Part shown: piece after piece, positions 54,327 to 63,542 of the stretch
Layout: every line of letters starts with the position of its first letter
Numbering within the stretch: position 1 is the first letter of the stretch
DNA from: Catenovulum sediminis
GTDB taxonomy: Bacteria; Pseudomonadota; Gammaproteobacteria; Enterobacterales; Alteromonadaceae
Length of the DNA: 64,000 nt
Strand: one strand, 5' to 3'
Assembly (NCBI RefSeq): GCF_040270295.1
Contig: NZ_JBELOE010000152.1
The notes under the pieces: model-generated
Seen by the model: only the letters and a program-made list of their open reading frames with translations
What the model was told of the DNA's origin: nothing
The model's database searches: none
Made by a program: the position numbers and the translations under genes

Positions 54327-55175
54327 TTAGGTTATTTTGTATACGTTTTTCATTGTTGACCAATGGTAGCGATCTAATAAGGTTGCTAACCGGCCTTCCA
54401 TTTTACTTAGATTTAAATAGTGTCTGAATTTAGATTTAAATGGCGCATCTTCGACTCTGGGTTGATCGGGATCGATTTCCCAAGGGTGAAAATAAAATGA
54501 ATAGGGTTGTTGCTCTGTAGATAAATACTTATCAACCAGTTTATGTGCAATCACAGTTGGGTATAAACGGAAATAACCACCACCGCCAATTGGGATTTGT
54601 TTGCCCGCCATTTTTAACGTTGGAACCGGAATTTCAATAATCCCCTCTGGACGATCGTGCTTAAATCTAGGCCAATGTGGTGTGCCATATAGATCGTGTT
54701 TAACAGGATATGTGCTAGAGCTATACAAAAAACCTAATTCATGCAGGACTTCAAAGGCCCATTCGTTACTTTCATCAATTGAAAAGCTCGGTGCTCGGTA
54801 ACCTATTACCTCGCCGCCTATCGTGTCTTCAAGATGTTTTTTTGAACGTTCAACGTCATTTTTGAATTCATCGCGGCTTTGCGTGGTCGCGCGCCGGTGT
54901 GCATAGCCATGGCTTGCTACTTCATGGCCTCGTTGATGGATATCTCTCAGTAGTTTGGGATAGCGTTCACCGACTGCACCCAAGACAAAAAAAGTACTTT
55001 TACAATTATGCGTGTCGAATAAATCTAACAAACGGTAGGTATTATGTTCGACGCGCTGTGGCAATTTATCCCAATCGTCTCTGGAAAACTGTTTTTCAAA
55101 AGCTGATACATGATAATAATCTTCAACATCAACCGTCATTGCGTTGATAATATTACTCTTTTTGTTTGTATCCAC
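54327..55175 (-). CDS. XrtA-system polysaccharide deacetylase
   Basis: 282 aa, TIGR03006-like NodB-fold carbohydrate esterase. The motifs are MTVDVEDYYHVSAFE (metal Asp), STFFVLGAVGERYPKLLRDIHQRGHEVASHGYAHRR (His residues), GYRAPSFSIDESNEWAFEVLHELGFLYSSSTYP and YFHPWEIDPDQP. It should remove N- or O-acetyl groups from the polymer. It lies 3 bases downstream of the initiating sugar transferase gene. Confidence 0.93.
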   Translation of the reverse strand: MDTNKKSNIINAMTVDVEDYYHVSAFEKQFSRDDWDKLPQRVEHNTYRLLDLFDTHNCKSTFFVLGAVGERYPKLLRDIHQRGHEVASHGYAHRRATTQSRDEFKNDVERSKKHLEDTIGGEVIGYRAPSFSIDESNEWAFEVLHELGFLYSSSTYPVKHDLYGTPHWPRFKHDRPEGIIEIPVPTLKMAGKQIPIGGGGYFRLYPTVIAHKLVDKYLSTEQQPYSFYFHPWEIDPDQPRVEDAPFKSKFRHYLNLSKMEGRLATLLDRYHWSTMKNVYKIT

Positions 55176-55178
55176 TTT

Positions 55179-56594
55179 TTAACGCCCTTTGCCAAATAAA
55201 ATAACTTCAACCGTGCGCAGTAATATCAACATATCAAACAAAATTGATCTGTGTTTAATGTAGTACAGGTCAAATTTAAGCTTTTCAATAGTATCTTCGC
55301 TTGACGAGCCGTATGGATATTTTAACTGAGCCCAACCTGTTAGTCCTGGTTTTACATTGTGTCGTTGATTGTAATATGGGATCTGCTTAATAAAGTCAGT
55401 GACAAAAGTGGGGCGTTCAGGTCTCGGGCCAACAAAGCCCATTTCACCGCGAAACACGTTAAACAACTGAGGTAATTCGTCAATTCTGTACTTGCGAATG
55501 AACTTACCGATGCGTGTCGTTCTGTCATCATTTTTCTGCGCAAACTGGGCGCCGCCTTTTTCGGCATCTGGCCGCATGCTTCTAAATTTAATGATTTTAA
55601 ATACGCGGCCATCTAGCCCTACCCGCTCTTGTTTGTAAAAAACAGAAGCGCCGGTTTTATAACCATCTTCGATATAGATAATAGCAGCGGTAATTAACAT
55701 TAAAGGCCAAGTTAATGCGAAAACAATCAGACCAAGTAAGGCATTGAACAAATAATCCAGCGACTCTCTTAAATGGTTAGTCGTGCTAAAGCCATTAGAG
55801 TAAATGACCCAACTCGGATAGATTAAGTTTACCGCGACTTGTCCTGTTTCTCGTTCAATAAAGTCAAGAATATCAGTTATTTCAATGCCTCTGATTTTGA
55901 AATTAAACAAAGCCTGAAGCGGCAGCGCATCGCGTCTTTCATCACAGGCAATGACTATTTCCTGGATTTCGTTTTCAATCACAAACTTTTCTAATTCGGT
56001 TTGTACGTCAAGCTCTACCAGGGTTTCATTTTTGATGCCGCGAGATTTATCTCCGACCAATGGTATAAATCCAACAAGGTTTATGCCGCGGCGATCAGCA
56101 CTACGACGCATTCGTTTTTCAATGATAGAGGCTCTTTCACCCGCGCCAATAACCAATACATCTTTGCGAGAAAAACCAAACCACTCGTTTTCCATAATGA
56201 CATAGCGAAATAGGCAGAGCGCTATGATACTCAAAATCGCAGTTGCCTTAATAAAATAAGGATTGACGGTTAGGCTAGGGAATAGATTAAGTAAAACAGC
56301 ATCGTGGAGAAAATAGGCTATCCCTATGCTAACAACGATGCGACGAACAACGCCTCGAATTGATTCTCTCAGTCTAAGCTCATAAAGTCCTACAGATAAT
56401 AAAGAAAGCTGGCTCAGTACAACAAAAACCAAAACGTTTGAAACATGTATTTGAACAGTCGTAAAATCGTCGAATGGATATTCCAAAGAAGAAATGTAAA
56501 GACCCAAATACCCCACGATACACAAAATTGTCGTTTCGATAACAATTAAGGGCTTTATTTTTTGATGTGTATGCCCTGCATATGTATAAGCCAT
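55179..56594 (-). CDS. Undecaprenyl-phosphate sugar phosphotransferase (EpsB_2-type)
   Basis: 471 aa, PEP-CTERM/XrtA-associated initiating sugar transferase (TIGR03013-like). Five hydrophobic stretches in the N-terminal half (about 13-145) enclose a CoA-binding-like Rossmann domain (VLVIGAGERASIIEKRMRRS). The C-terminal bacterial sugar transferase domain has TM (LIVFALTWPLMLITAAIIYIEDG), FYKQERVGLDGRVFKIIKFRSM, YRIDELPQLFNVFRGEMGFVGPRPERP and KPGLTGWAQ. It transfers a sugar-1-phosphate to undecaprenyl phosphate to start each repeat unit. It is the first gene of the roughly 20-kb minus-strand operon. Confidence 0.94.
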   Translation of the reverse strand: MAYTYAGHTHQKIKPLIVIETTILCIVGYLGLYISSLEYPFDDFTTVQIHVSNVLVFVVLSQLSLLSVGLYELRLRESIRGVVRRIVVSIGIAYFLHDAVLLNLFPSLTVNPYFIKATAILSIIALCLFRYVIMENEWFGFSRKDVLVIGAGERASIIEKRMRRSADRRGINLVGFIPLVGDKSRGIKNETLVELDVQTELEKFVIENEIQEIVIACDERRDALPLQALFNFKIRGIEITDILDFIERETGQVAVNLIYPSWVIYSNGFSTTNHLRESLDYLFNALLGLIVFALTWPLMLITAAIIYIEDGYKTGASVFYKQERVGLDGRVFKIIKFRSMRPDAEKGGAQFAQKNDDRTTRIGKFIRKYRIDELPQLFNVFRGEMGFVGPRPERPTFVTDFIKQIPYYNQRHNVKPGLTGWAQLKYPYGSSSEDTIEKLKFDLYYIKHRSILFDMLILLRTVEVILFGKGR

Positions 56595-56841
56595 AATTTC
56601 CTGTTATTCCGCACTTCAGTGTAAAAAAAGCTTCTGAACAATCTAACGACCACTTAACTGCTTGATGACAGAGGCAAACGCACACTTTTGTTTTTTAGAA
56701 CGTGAGTATACTATGCACTAAAGATAACAACAATATGAAAGCAAAGACACCTTTTGCTTTTGTGAACGTTGATTTAATTTAGCTTTGCTCTATCATGGTT
56801 TTATATAACTGCTGAATATTAAAACTAAAAAGGAATATAAG
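56595..56841. promoter_or_regulatory. Divergent promoter region of the polysaccharide locus
   Basis: A 247-bp gap separates the two divergent operons and must hold both promoters. One weak candidate for the plus-strand operon is TTGATT (56769-56774), 16 bp, TATCAT (56791-56796). I saw no -24/-12 (TGGCAC-N5-TTGCA-like) element of the RpoN type known before some PEP-CTERM genes. Confidence 0.4.
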
Positions 56842-57477
56842 ATGCTGTTGAGTTACAAGCGCTTTGTCCGCAGGGTTCTTGGCTGTGCAGTAATGTGTGG
56901 TATAACTGCGTGCTCTACCAATTATTTACCCCCAGCGACATTGCACCCATCTAAAACGACTGATATTAATGACTATAATTACTTAATTGGTCCAGGAGAT
57001 AGCCTAAATATTTTTGTTTGGCGAAACCCTGAGATTTCGGGCACTTTTACTGTTCGCCCTGACGGTAAAATTACCACCTCATTGGTCGAAGATATTGAAG
57101 TTTCCGGTAAAACCCCGACTGAGCTTGCTCGAAATGTTGAACAAATATTAGCGACCTATATTAAAGACCCTATCGTCACCGTTAGTGTCGGTGGTTTTGT
57201 TGGCCCTTACAGTGAACAGGTTCGAGTGATAGGTCAAGCATCCGATCCGCGTGCTATTAACTACCGCGAAAACATGACTTTGTTAGATTTAATGGTCGAG
57301 GTGGGTGGCTTGACGCAATTTGCAGATGGTAATGCAGCTAAGCTGATTCGAATCGTTGATGGTCAGCAAATTAGCTATGATTTGAATATTGAGAGTCTAA
57401 TTAATTCTGGTCAAATCAATCAAAATGTTGATTTACTTCCTGGTGATATCATTATTATTCCTGAAGCTTGGTTTTAG
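56842..57477 (+). CDS. XrtA-associated polysaccharide export lipoprotein
   Basis: 211-aa outer-membrane lipoprotein (lipobox ITAC, Cys24) of the Wza/PES family, TIGR03027-like. The polysaccharide-export domain is YLIGPGDSLNIFVWRNPEISGTFTVRPDGKITTSLVEDIEVSGKTPTEL, then SLBB-like VRVIGQASDPRAINYRENMTLLDLMVEVGGLTQFADGNAAKLI. It forms the export channel with the chain-length protein. It is first in the plus-strand operon, followed by the chain-length gene. Confidence 0.94.
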   Translation: MLLSYKRFVRRVLGCAVMCGITACSTNYLPPATLHPSKTTDINDYNYLIGPGDSLNIFVWRNPEISGTFTVRPDGKITTSLVEDIEVSGKTPTELARNVEQILATYIKDPIVTVSVGGFVGPYSEQVRVIGQASDPRAINYRENMTLLDLMVEVGGLTQFADGNAAKLIRIVDGQQISYDLNIESLINSGQINQNVDLLPGDIIIIPEAWF

Positions 57478-57500
57478 GATTTAGGCGAGAATTTAGACGT

Positions 57501-59114
57501 ATGGATAATATACAACAAACCATTGATGAGGTGTTTGGCTATCTTAAAGGTATTTGGATAAAAAAACGTTTCATTATAGTTTGCACATGGCTTGTTTGCC
57601 CAATCGGTTGGTTATACGTGGCAAACTTGCCGGATGTTTATCAATCATCCGCGAAGGTTTTTGCAGATACTCGTTCGATATTACAGCCGCTGTTACGTGG
57701 GTTAGCTTTGCAAAACAATATTGATCAAGAATTGCAGTTAATGGCGAAAACCTTACTTTCAAGACCCAACTTGGAAAAAATTGCCAGAAATACAGATTTA
57801 GACATTCAAGCAACCGGTAAAGCTGAATATCAAGCATTAATTGATATGCTGAAAAAAGAAATCAAGTTTCGCGCATCTGATCGGGAAAATATCTACACCA
57901 TTAACTTTGAGCATGCAGACCCACGGATCGCGAAGCGCGTGGTAGAAGAAACCTTGACCCTTTTTGTTGAATCTACATTAGGCTCAAACCGACAGGGTTC
58001 GGATACTGCTAATAAATTCCTTGATGCACAAATTTCTGAATATGAAAAACGGCTTGCGGCTGCAGAGATGCGATTGTCAGATTTTAAGCGCCGGCATAGT
58101 GATGTTTTAGTGCAAAATACAGGTGGTGTTTATGGTCAGTTATCCGGCTTAAAAACTCAGTTGGAATCAATTAACCTACAAATCCAAGAAACTGAATCTA
58201 GGTTAGCGCAAGTAGAAGAAGCTCTGAATTCTTCACAATCAGCAAGTAGTGCTGCGAGTAACTCGGCGATCGAAACGCAATATGATGACAGAATTTCTAG
58301 CCTGCAACAAAGGTTAGACGATTTGCTGATTCGATATACCGCACGCCATCCGGATGTCATTGAGACTCGTGCTATGTTGGCTCGATTAGAAGAGTTAAGA
58401 GAAAATGAAATAAAAGAGTATCAAAAAGTATTGCAGGGTGGCATTACCGATCAATCTAACGTGCAAGGTCGAGTTGGGCAAGAGATGGTCATTACCATGC
58501 AAAATCTCAAAAATGAGTTGGCGTCTCTAAATGTTCGTAAGAAAAACTTTCAGGAAAAAATTGCTAGCCTACAGGATAAAATGGATCTAATTCCGCAAAT
58601 TGAAGCGGAGATGGCCGGGTTAAACCGAGACTACGGCATTACCAAATCTAAATACAATGAATTGTTGAACCGACGAGAGTCTGTGCTGATGTCTCAGCAG
58701 GCTGATTTACAATCAGATGATGTGCAGTTTCGGGTTATTGAGCCGCCCAGAGAAGCGTTAGAACCAAGCGGACCCCCTCGTTTGATATTTAATGTGGCGA
58801 TATTGATCGTAGGATTTGGTTTAGGTATTGCGGTGGCATTTTTAACCAGCCAATTACAACCGGTTGTGTTACGCGCTCAACAATTGACCCGAATGACAGG
58901 ATATCCGGTATTTGGCACAATATCGCATGTAAATTATCAACAACTGCGTCGTGTAGAGCGTAAGAAGCTTATTGTATTTTGGGTATCTAATAGTTTTATC
59001 TTCATTGGTTTTTCCGGTTTTATGATGTTGTCTATTATGGGCCATAGATTGGACAGCGAGTTTATTACTAAGTTGTTCCAATTCGCGACTGAAAATTTAA
59101 GAGCGATAATGTAA
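57501..59114 (+). CDS. XrtA chain-length determinant (Wzz/BY-kinase adaptor type)
   Basis: 537 aa from ATG 57501; the frame is open to 57468, but the shorter start gives a normal N-terminus (MDNIQQTIDEVFGYLKGIW). The Wzz domain has TM1 (about 23-43, FIIVCTWLVCPIGWLYVA), a long periplasmic coiled coil (about 160-400), the GNVR-like QMDLIPQIEAEMAGLNRDYGITKSKYNELLNRRE region, and TM2 near 435-460. TIGR03007-like. It sets chain length and recruits the tyrosine kinase. The stop overlaps the kinase ATG (TAATG). Confidence 0.92.
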   Translation: MDNIQQTIDEVFGYLKGIWIKKRFIIVCTWLVCPIGWLYVANLPDVYQSSAKVFADTRSILQPLLRGLALQNNIDQELQLMAKTLLSRPNLEKIARNTDLDIQATGKAEYQALIDMLKKEIKFRASDRENIYTINFEHADPRIAKRVVEETLTLFVESTLGSNRQGSDTANKFLDAQISEYEKRLAAAEMRLSDFKRRHSDVLVQNTGGVYGQLSGLKTQLESINLQIQETESRLAQVEEALNSSQSASSAASNSAIETQYDDRISSLQQRLDDLLIRYTARHPDVIETRAMLARLEELRENEIKEYQKVLQGGITDQSNVQGRVGQEMVITMQNLKNELASLNVRKKNFQEKIASLQDKMDLIPQIEAEMAGLNRDYGITKSKYNELLNRRESVLMSQQADLQSDDVQFRVIEPPREALEPSGPPRLIFNVAILIVGFGLGIAVAFLTSQLQPVVLRAQQLTRMTGYPVFGTISHVNYQQLRRVERKKLIVFWVSNSFIFIGFSGFMMLSIMGHRLDSEFITKLFQFATENLRAIM

Positions 59115-60058
59115 TGAGTACTATAGAAAAAGCATTGGCGAAGCAAAAACTAGCGAAGTCTGCGGCTCCAATAGAGGCAAAAGATAGCGCTCCAGAAGAT
59201 AGCGTTCAAAGCTCGGCAGATGATACTGTCGGCTCAGAGAATACGGTATTAGCCAGTGAAAAAACAAAAGCGCCTTTTGAGCGTGATGATATGGATGGCA
59301 AGCAGTCTGATAAAATATTGGATTTGCCGCTTGAAGCGCTCGATGAGATGGGATATGTCTCTTTAAGTTCTAAACGTAAGTTAGTTAATGAAGAGTTAAG
59401 AGCAATAAAGCGTAGATTGCTGAATAATGCTTTTGGTTCGTTGTCAAAAACATTGCCATCAGCAAATTTGATTACTGTCTCAAGTACCAGACCCGGTGAA
59501 GGTAAATCTTTTACGGCAATAAATTTGGCATTAAGCATTGCACTTGAGCAAGATAAAACGGTTTTGTTGGTCGATGCAGATGTATTAAAACCTTCAATTA
59601 GTAAAAAATTAGGTGTCAAAGATAAAGTCAGTGTCGGTTTGATGGAATACTTGCTGGATGAAGTAGATGACGTGAGAGATATCATTTATCGGACTAATGT
59701 TGAAAATTTGCGCTTTATCCCTGCAGGCCGGCAAAGCCATTTATCGACAGAGTTATTGGCGAGTCAGAAAATGGCAGATTTAGCCGATCAGTTTGTTAAG
59801 CGCTATCCGGATCGTGTGGTCATCATGGATTCACCTCCTTTGTTGGGGATCAATGAAACAGTTGTGTTAGCCAACTTAGCAGGGCAAATTATCATCGTTG
59901 TCGAAGAAGAATCCACCCGTCTAGGCGAACTCAAACAGGCCATCGAACAACTGGATAAAGATAAAGCAATTGGCTTTGTTGTTAATAAAGCGAAAAAGAA
60001 TAATAGCGCATCAGGATATGGATACGGCTATGCATACGCGTACGCGAATCATAAATAA
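59114..60058 (+). CDS. XrtA-associated tyrosine autokinase
   Basis: 314-aa cytoplasmic BY-kinase of the TIGR03018 type. Walker A is TRPGEGKS (about 125-132, K131), Walker A' LLVDADVLKPS (151-161) and Walker B VVIMDSPPLLG. The C-terminus is Tyr-rich (GYGYGYAYAYANHK): the likely autophosphorylated tail that controls interaction with the chain-length protein. The N-terminal 70 residues are acidic and disordered. The 3' end overlaps the start of the next gene. Confidence 0.94.
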   Translation: MSTIEKALAKQKLAKSAAPIEAKDSAPEDSVQSSADDTVGSENTVLASEKTKAPFERDDMDGKQSDKILDLPLEALDEMGYVSLSSKRKLVNEELRAIKRRLLNNAFGSLSKTLPSANLITVSSTRPGEGKSFTAINLALSIALEQDKTVLLVDADVLKPSISKKLGVKDKVSVGLMEYLLDEVDDVRDIIYRTNVENLRFIPAGRQSHLSTELLASQKMADLADQFVKRYPDRVVIMDSPPLLGINETVVLANLAGQIIIVVEEESTRLGELKQAIEQLDKDKAIGFVVNKAKKNNSASGYGYGYAYAYANHK

Positions 60059-61718
60059 CAAGTTTTGTTCAGTTGCGAGTGCGGTCATATGTGCGTTGAG
60101 CGGTACTGTCAATGCAAGTGACGTCAAACTCATTCCAATGATGGAAGTGGGTGTGTATAACATTAATTATACAACGCCAAATACCAACGACTTGGTGCTT
60201 GAAAGCGACGGCAGTGTGGATGACAGGGTGATTCAGTATAAGCCTTCGTTGGCAATCGACTATAAAAGCAAAAAGTTAAATGTGAGTAGTTTTGTTGATT
60301 ATGCAGCGACTCAGCATAGTAATAGAGGCGCCCAAGACACTGAACACCTGTCGTATAGCATCAACTCGGATTTAGCGATATATGAACAAGCTTTGCATTG
60401 GCGCGGCAGTGTTAATCGCAAATATCGTGTTGCAGACTCTCAATTAGGCGCATTTAGTGATGAAATAGTCGGCAGTGAAAATCTGACCGGTGTCATGACG
60501 ATGCAGCAATCATTGGACTTTCTATTACCTAATACGCGATATATCAATGCTTCCGCAAAACTTTCATTAAACAAAAGTGAAGCGCAGGACGATGTTGAAT
60601 TAGATGAAGATGTTAGTAATTTTTCCACTTCGACGTTTGATACTGAGTCAAAAAATCTCAACCTTGCTTTTGCCAATGGTGATCGTAGTGCTGTCGACTG
60701 GGTTATTCTGATGTCGCATAGTAAATCCGATAGAGCTGAGCTCAGCGATTATTCTGCCAGTAATTTTGTGTTTGAACTCGGTGTACCAATTACTCAACGC
60801 TTTAGTTGGGTTGCAGATGCCTCTATTAATAAAAATAAAATCGATAATGATCAAGCGTTGTCTTCAGGTTTAACCCATAAACAGTGGGGAACAGGCTTGA
60901 GTTGGCGTTTTATTCGCAATAGCCACCTAAGCATCCTAGCTTACCGCTCAAAAACGGGTGAACAAGAAGCTCGAGAGTTTATCGGCGGTGAGTTTGAATG
61001 GGTGATGTCGAGCCGCTCGCAATTAAAATTGACTGCAGATCGAAATCAATTTGGTGAAAATTATGGTTTTAACTTGAATTTACGAAATCGTAACTTGCAA
61101 GCATCAGCAAGTTACTCAGAAGGGATTGACATAAATTCGCAACAAAGTTTTTCAACAGGGCAATTAGGTAGTTTTGTCTGTCCACTCGGCAGTGCAACAA
61201 TAGACCAGTGTTTTTTACCGCAGACGTTAGATTACCAATTACAAGCGGGTGAGCAGTGGGTTACATTTAACGGTCGAGATATTCAACTCAATGATGAGGT
61301 AGTCAACTTCAAATCAGGTTCGTTTAATTTAAGTTATGACAATGGTAGAAAACTCAAGTTATTTGCGGGTTACCGCTTGTCAGAACAGGAAAGTGTTGAA
61401 AAACAATCTTCCAACAATGATCGTTTGAGTTCATCGGTGAGTGCGAGTGTTAATTATAAAGTTTCTGCAAAATCTGATTTATCACTAACAACCAGTATTT
61501 CAAAAAATACTTATTTAGGCTATCAAACCGTGACGGCAGAAAACCCAAACGGTGATCGAATTGATAAAAATAGATCATGGGCACTATCGTTTAAAAGCCA
61601 GTTGTCACCCCGTTTGTCAACGGATTTAAGTTACAGTTATCGGCAAACGGACTCAAATCAAGCCGGCCGAGACACCGAAGACAATCGTTTAACTTTGATT
61701 GGTCGGTATGTGTTCTAA
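60030..61718 (+). CDS. PEP-CTERM/XrtA-associated outer-membrane beta-barrel protein
   Basis: 562 aa from ATG 60030 (upstream ATG 60018 and a longer frame are possible). A signal sequence (about 1-29, FCSVASAVICALSGTVNA-SD) precedes a long beta-barrel with alternating strands to the C-terminal Phe (LIGRYVF). It is TIGR03016-like in place and architecture. It probably forms the outer-membrane part of polysaccharide secretion. The first 29 bases lie within the tyrosine-kinase 3' end, encoding its Tyr-rich tail in another frame. Confidence 0.88.
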   Translation: MHTRTRIINNKFCSVASAVICALSGTVNASDVKLIPMMEVGVYNINYTTPNTNDLVLESDGSVDDRVIQYKPSLAIDYKSKKLNVSSFVDYAATQHSNRGAQDTEHLSYSINSDLAIYEQALHWRGSVNRKYRVADSQLGAFSDEIVGSENLTGVMTMQQSLDFLLPNTRYINASAKLSLNKSEAQDDVELDEDVSNFSTSTFDTESKNLNLAFANGDRSAVDWVILMSHSKSDRAELSDYSASNFVFELGVPITQRFSWVADASINKNKIDNDQALSSGLTHKQWGTGLSWRFIRNSHLSILAYRSKTGEQEAREFIGGEFEWVMSSRSQLKLTADRNQFGENYGFNLNLRNRNLQASASYSEGIDINSQQSFSTGQLGSFVCPLGSATIDQCFLPQTLDYQLQAGEQWVTFNGRDIQLNDEVVNFKSGSFNLSYDNGRKLKLFAGYRLSEQESVEKQSSNNDRLSSSVSASVNYKVSAKSDLSLTTSISKNTYLGYQTVTAENPNGDRIDKNRSWALSFKSQLSPRLSTDLSYSYRQTDSNQAGRDTEDNRLTLIGRYVF

Positions 61719-61751
61719 CACTCTCGTTTAACCAGCGTTTCGTTTAAGTTA

Positions 61752-61777
61752 CAGAGCTTATTTTATTGTAAGCTCTG
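61752..61777. terminator. Hairpin shared by convergent gene ends
   Basis: CAGAGCTTA (61752-61760) pairs with TAAGCTCTG (61769-61777) around an 8-base loop. It lies 34 bases past the barrel-protein stop on the plus strand. The last codons and stop of the convergent DUF2959 gene (61763) lie inside it. U-tracts are poor on both sides. Confidence 0.5.
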
Positions 61778-62404
61778 AATGAATTTCTCAGACTCTTGAA
61801 TCGATAATTCAATATCAGCTACCAGTGCTTTAACATCCCGCTGAATGCTACTTAACTCGCCTTTTAACGCACCAATTGCATGCGCGTTAAGGTTGTGTTT
61901 TAGGTACAATACATTATCTTGTAAGGCAGATAAAAACGGTTGCATTTTACTTTCTGACTGGCGCATGCTGCGCATCAATTTGTCGTATTGTCTTTTTGTT
62001 GCGCGCAGTTTGCTCGCGCTTTGTGCTTTTAGTTTTTTATTTTGATATAAGTTTAACTCGTCTTCCCATTCGTCAAACAAGTCTTCAGCAACATTTTCAA
62101 CCTGATTAATATGATTGCTCACTTGGTTGGCGGCTTTTAAGCTATCTTGATATTTGTCATGGAGCGCTTCATAAGCAGCTTGTAATTCACCACCATCAAA
62201 GTTTATAACTGATTGGAATTGTTCCAAGGCAGATTTAAACTCTTGCTGTGCATCTTGCTGTGCACCTTGAACATCTTCGACTCGGTCGACTAAAATATCG
62301 CGTTTATGGACCCCGACTTTTTCCATCGCGGAATAATAAGCAGACTGACAACCAGACACTGCTACAAGTGTAGATAATAAAACTAACGTGAGTAGATTCT
62401 TCAT
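61763..62404 (-). CDS. DUF2959 family lipoprotein
   Basis: 213 aa from ATG 62404, preceded by AAGAGA; the frame is open to 62434. The lipobox is VSGC (Cys19). GCQSAYYSAMEKVGVHKRDILVDRVEDVQGAQQDAQ is the DUF2959 signature, followed by a largely helical coiled-coil protein (VSNHINQVENVAEDLFDEWEDEL). The family is common in marine gammaproteobacteria and has no known function. It is probably an envelope protein that may scaffold or span the periplasm. Confidence 0.88.
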   Translation of the reverse strand: MKNLLTLVLLSTLVAVSGCQSAYYSAMEKVGVHKRDILVDRVEDVQGAQQDAQQEFKSALEQFQSVINFDGGELQAAYEALHDKYQDSLKAANQVSNHINQVENVAEDLFDEWEDELNLYQNKKLKAQSASKLRATKRQYDKLMRSMRQSESKMQPFLSALQDNVLYLKHNLNAHAIGALKGELSSIQRDVKALVADIELSIQESEKFIQSLQ

Positions 62405-62484
62405 AATTGCAAATCTCTTGCTGAGTTTATTCAACCATTAATTAAACGATAGCATGATAAAGTTAAGTTGATAATCCTATATCA

Positions 62485-63501
62485 TTATTGTTCAAAATTT
62501 ATTTCTAATCTTAAAGCTAAACCAAATGTTTGTTTGTGTGCTCGATCTTCTGGGTAGTGGATGAAGGGTTCTATTTCAAAATACATCCATTTTCTTAAAG
62601 CCTGCAGTCGATAACGCGTAAAAACCCCTTTATTGGATAAATGATAACCTTGTGAAACTAAGCCGTTTGCAAAAATCCCACTAATTAGCGCAGAGCTTTG
62701 ATTGATTTGATAATAGTGCAATAAACTATGTCGCCATTCTGGGTCACCTTCATCTTGTACATACTCCCAGCCATTGTTTTGTTGCCACAACCCGTTTTCT
62801 GTTTTAAAAAAATCAAAATCTAGATTCAAACGCGCGCCCAAGCCATTGTCAACATAATAATAAATCGAGGGCTCTAACTCGAAATTAAGCCATTCATACA
62901 GGATAAAATTGCGTCTGTATCTTGTCCGCAAGTAAATATCAGCACCTTTGGCTAAACCTAGGCGTGTTGATAGGTATTTATTATCCTTGATAAAGTGCGT
63001 AAAACGCAATGCTAGAGAAAGCTGATCTCGATTTCGCCCGCCTTGCACATCATCTATCACTTGATCTGCACTATTTCCCTCGCTGGCATCATCATAATCG
63101 GATACGATGACGTCCCATCTGTTCTTTAAATTAGGTAGTTTAGCACTTACGCGAAAACGCGTTTCGAAACGGCTAAACTCAGTTTCTCGCGGAATATAAC
63201 CTAATCTGAGGCGGGCACTGGCCTGTGCTGTTTCATTGCTTCTGGTTGTGGCAAAAAAACTGTCAAACCAGTTAGCACTGGCTGTGATTGAGTCTGTTAC
63301 ATCTAAATGCCAGTAGTCTATCCATGATTTTCTGTTTTCAGATATTGTCGAATTAATATGATTATTATCATTTTCAGTTGCACTTAGCGCTGGTGTATGT
63401 AATAAAAGCAGCAAGAAATACACTGACAATGGTAAACATTGCACAGTTACTTTAATATAAGCAGATATTTTAATAATTATTTGATAAACCGCGTACAGCA
63501 T
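62485..63501 (-). CDS. Putative outer-membrane protein of unknown family
   Basis: 338 aa. A signal peptide (about 1-40, LPLSVYFLLLLLHTPALSA-TEND) precedes a chain with alternating beta-strand patterns (SARLRLGYIPRETEFSRFETRFRVSAKL, KYLSTRLGLAKGADIYLRTRYRRNFILYEWLNFELEPSIYYYVDNGLGARLNLDFDFF, QTFGLALRLEINFEQ). I do not recognise a family. Asp-rich loops (SDYDDASEGNSAD) may bind cations. It lies 80 bases before the DUF2959 gene in the same direction and could be cotranscribed. Confidence 0.65.
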   Translation of the reverse strand: MLYAVYQIIIKISAYIKVTVQCLPLSVYFLLLLLHTPALSATENDNNHINSTISENRKSWIDYWHLDVTDSITASANWFDSFFATTRSNETAQASARLRLGYIPRETEFSRFETRFRVSAKLPNLKNRWDVIVSDYDDASEGNSADQVIDDVQGGRNRDQLSLALRFTHFIKDNKYLSTRLGLAKGADIYLRTRYRRNFILYEWLNFELEPSIYYYVDNGLGARLNLDFDFFKTENGLWQQNNGWEYVQDEGDPEWRHSLLHYYQINQSSALISGIFANGLVSQGYHLSNKGVFTRYRLQALRKWMYFEIEPFIHYPEDRAHKQTFGLALRLEINFEQ

Positions 63502-63542
63502 TCAGTGTTTATCTCCGCATTTAAAGACCACAGGAGTCATTT

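Noticed and set aside
56595..56841. RpoN (-24/-12) promoter upstream of the polysaccharide export gene
   Set aside because: No GG-N10-GC element of the right shape was visible in the 247-bp gap.
62485..63501. Outer-membrane phospholipase A (PldA) identity for the unknown membrane protein
   Set aside because: The conserved PldA catalytic motif with its Ser and His could not be found.
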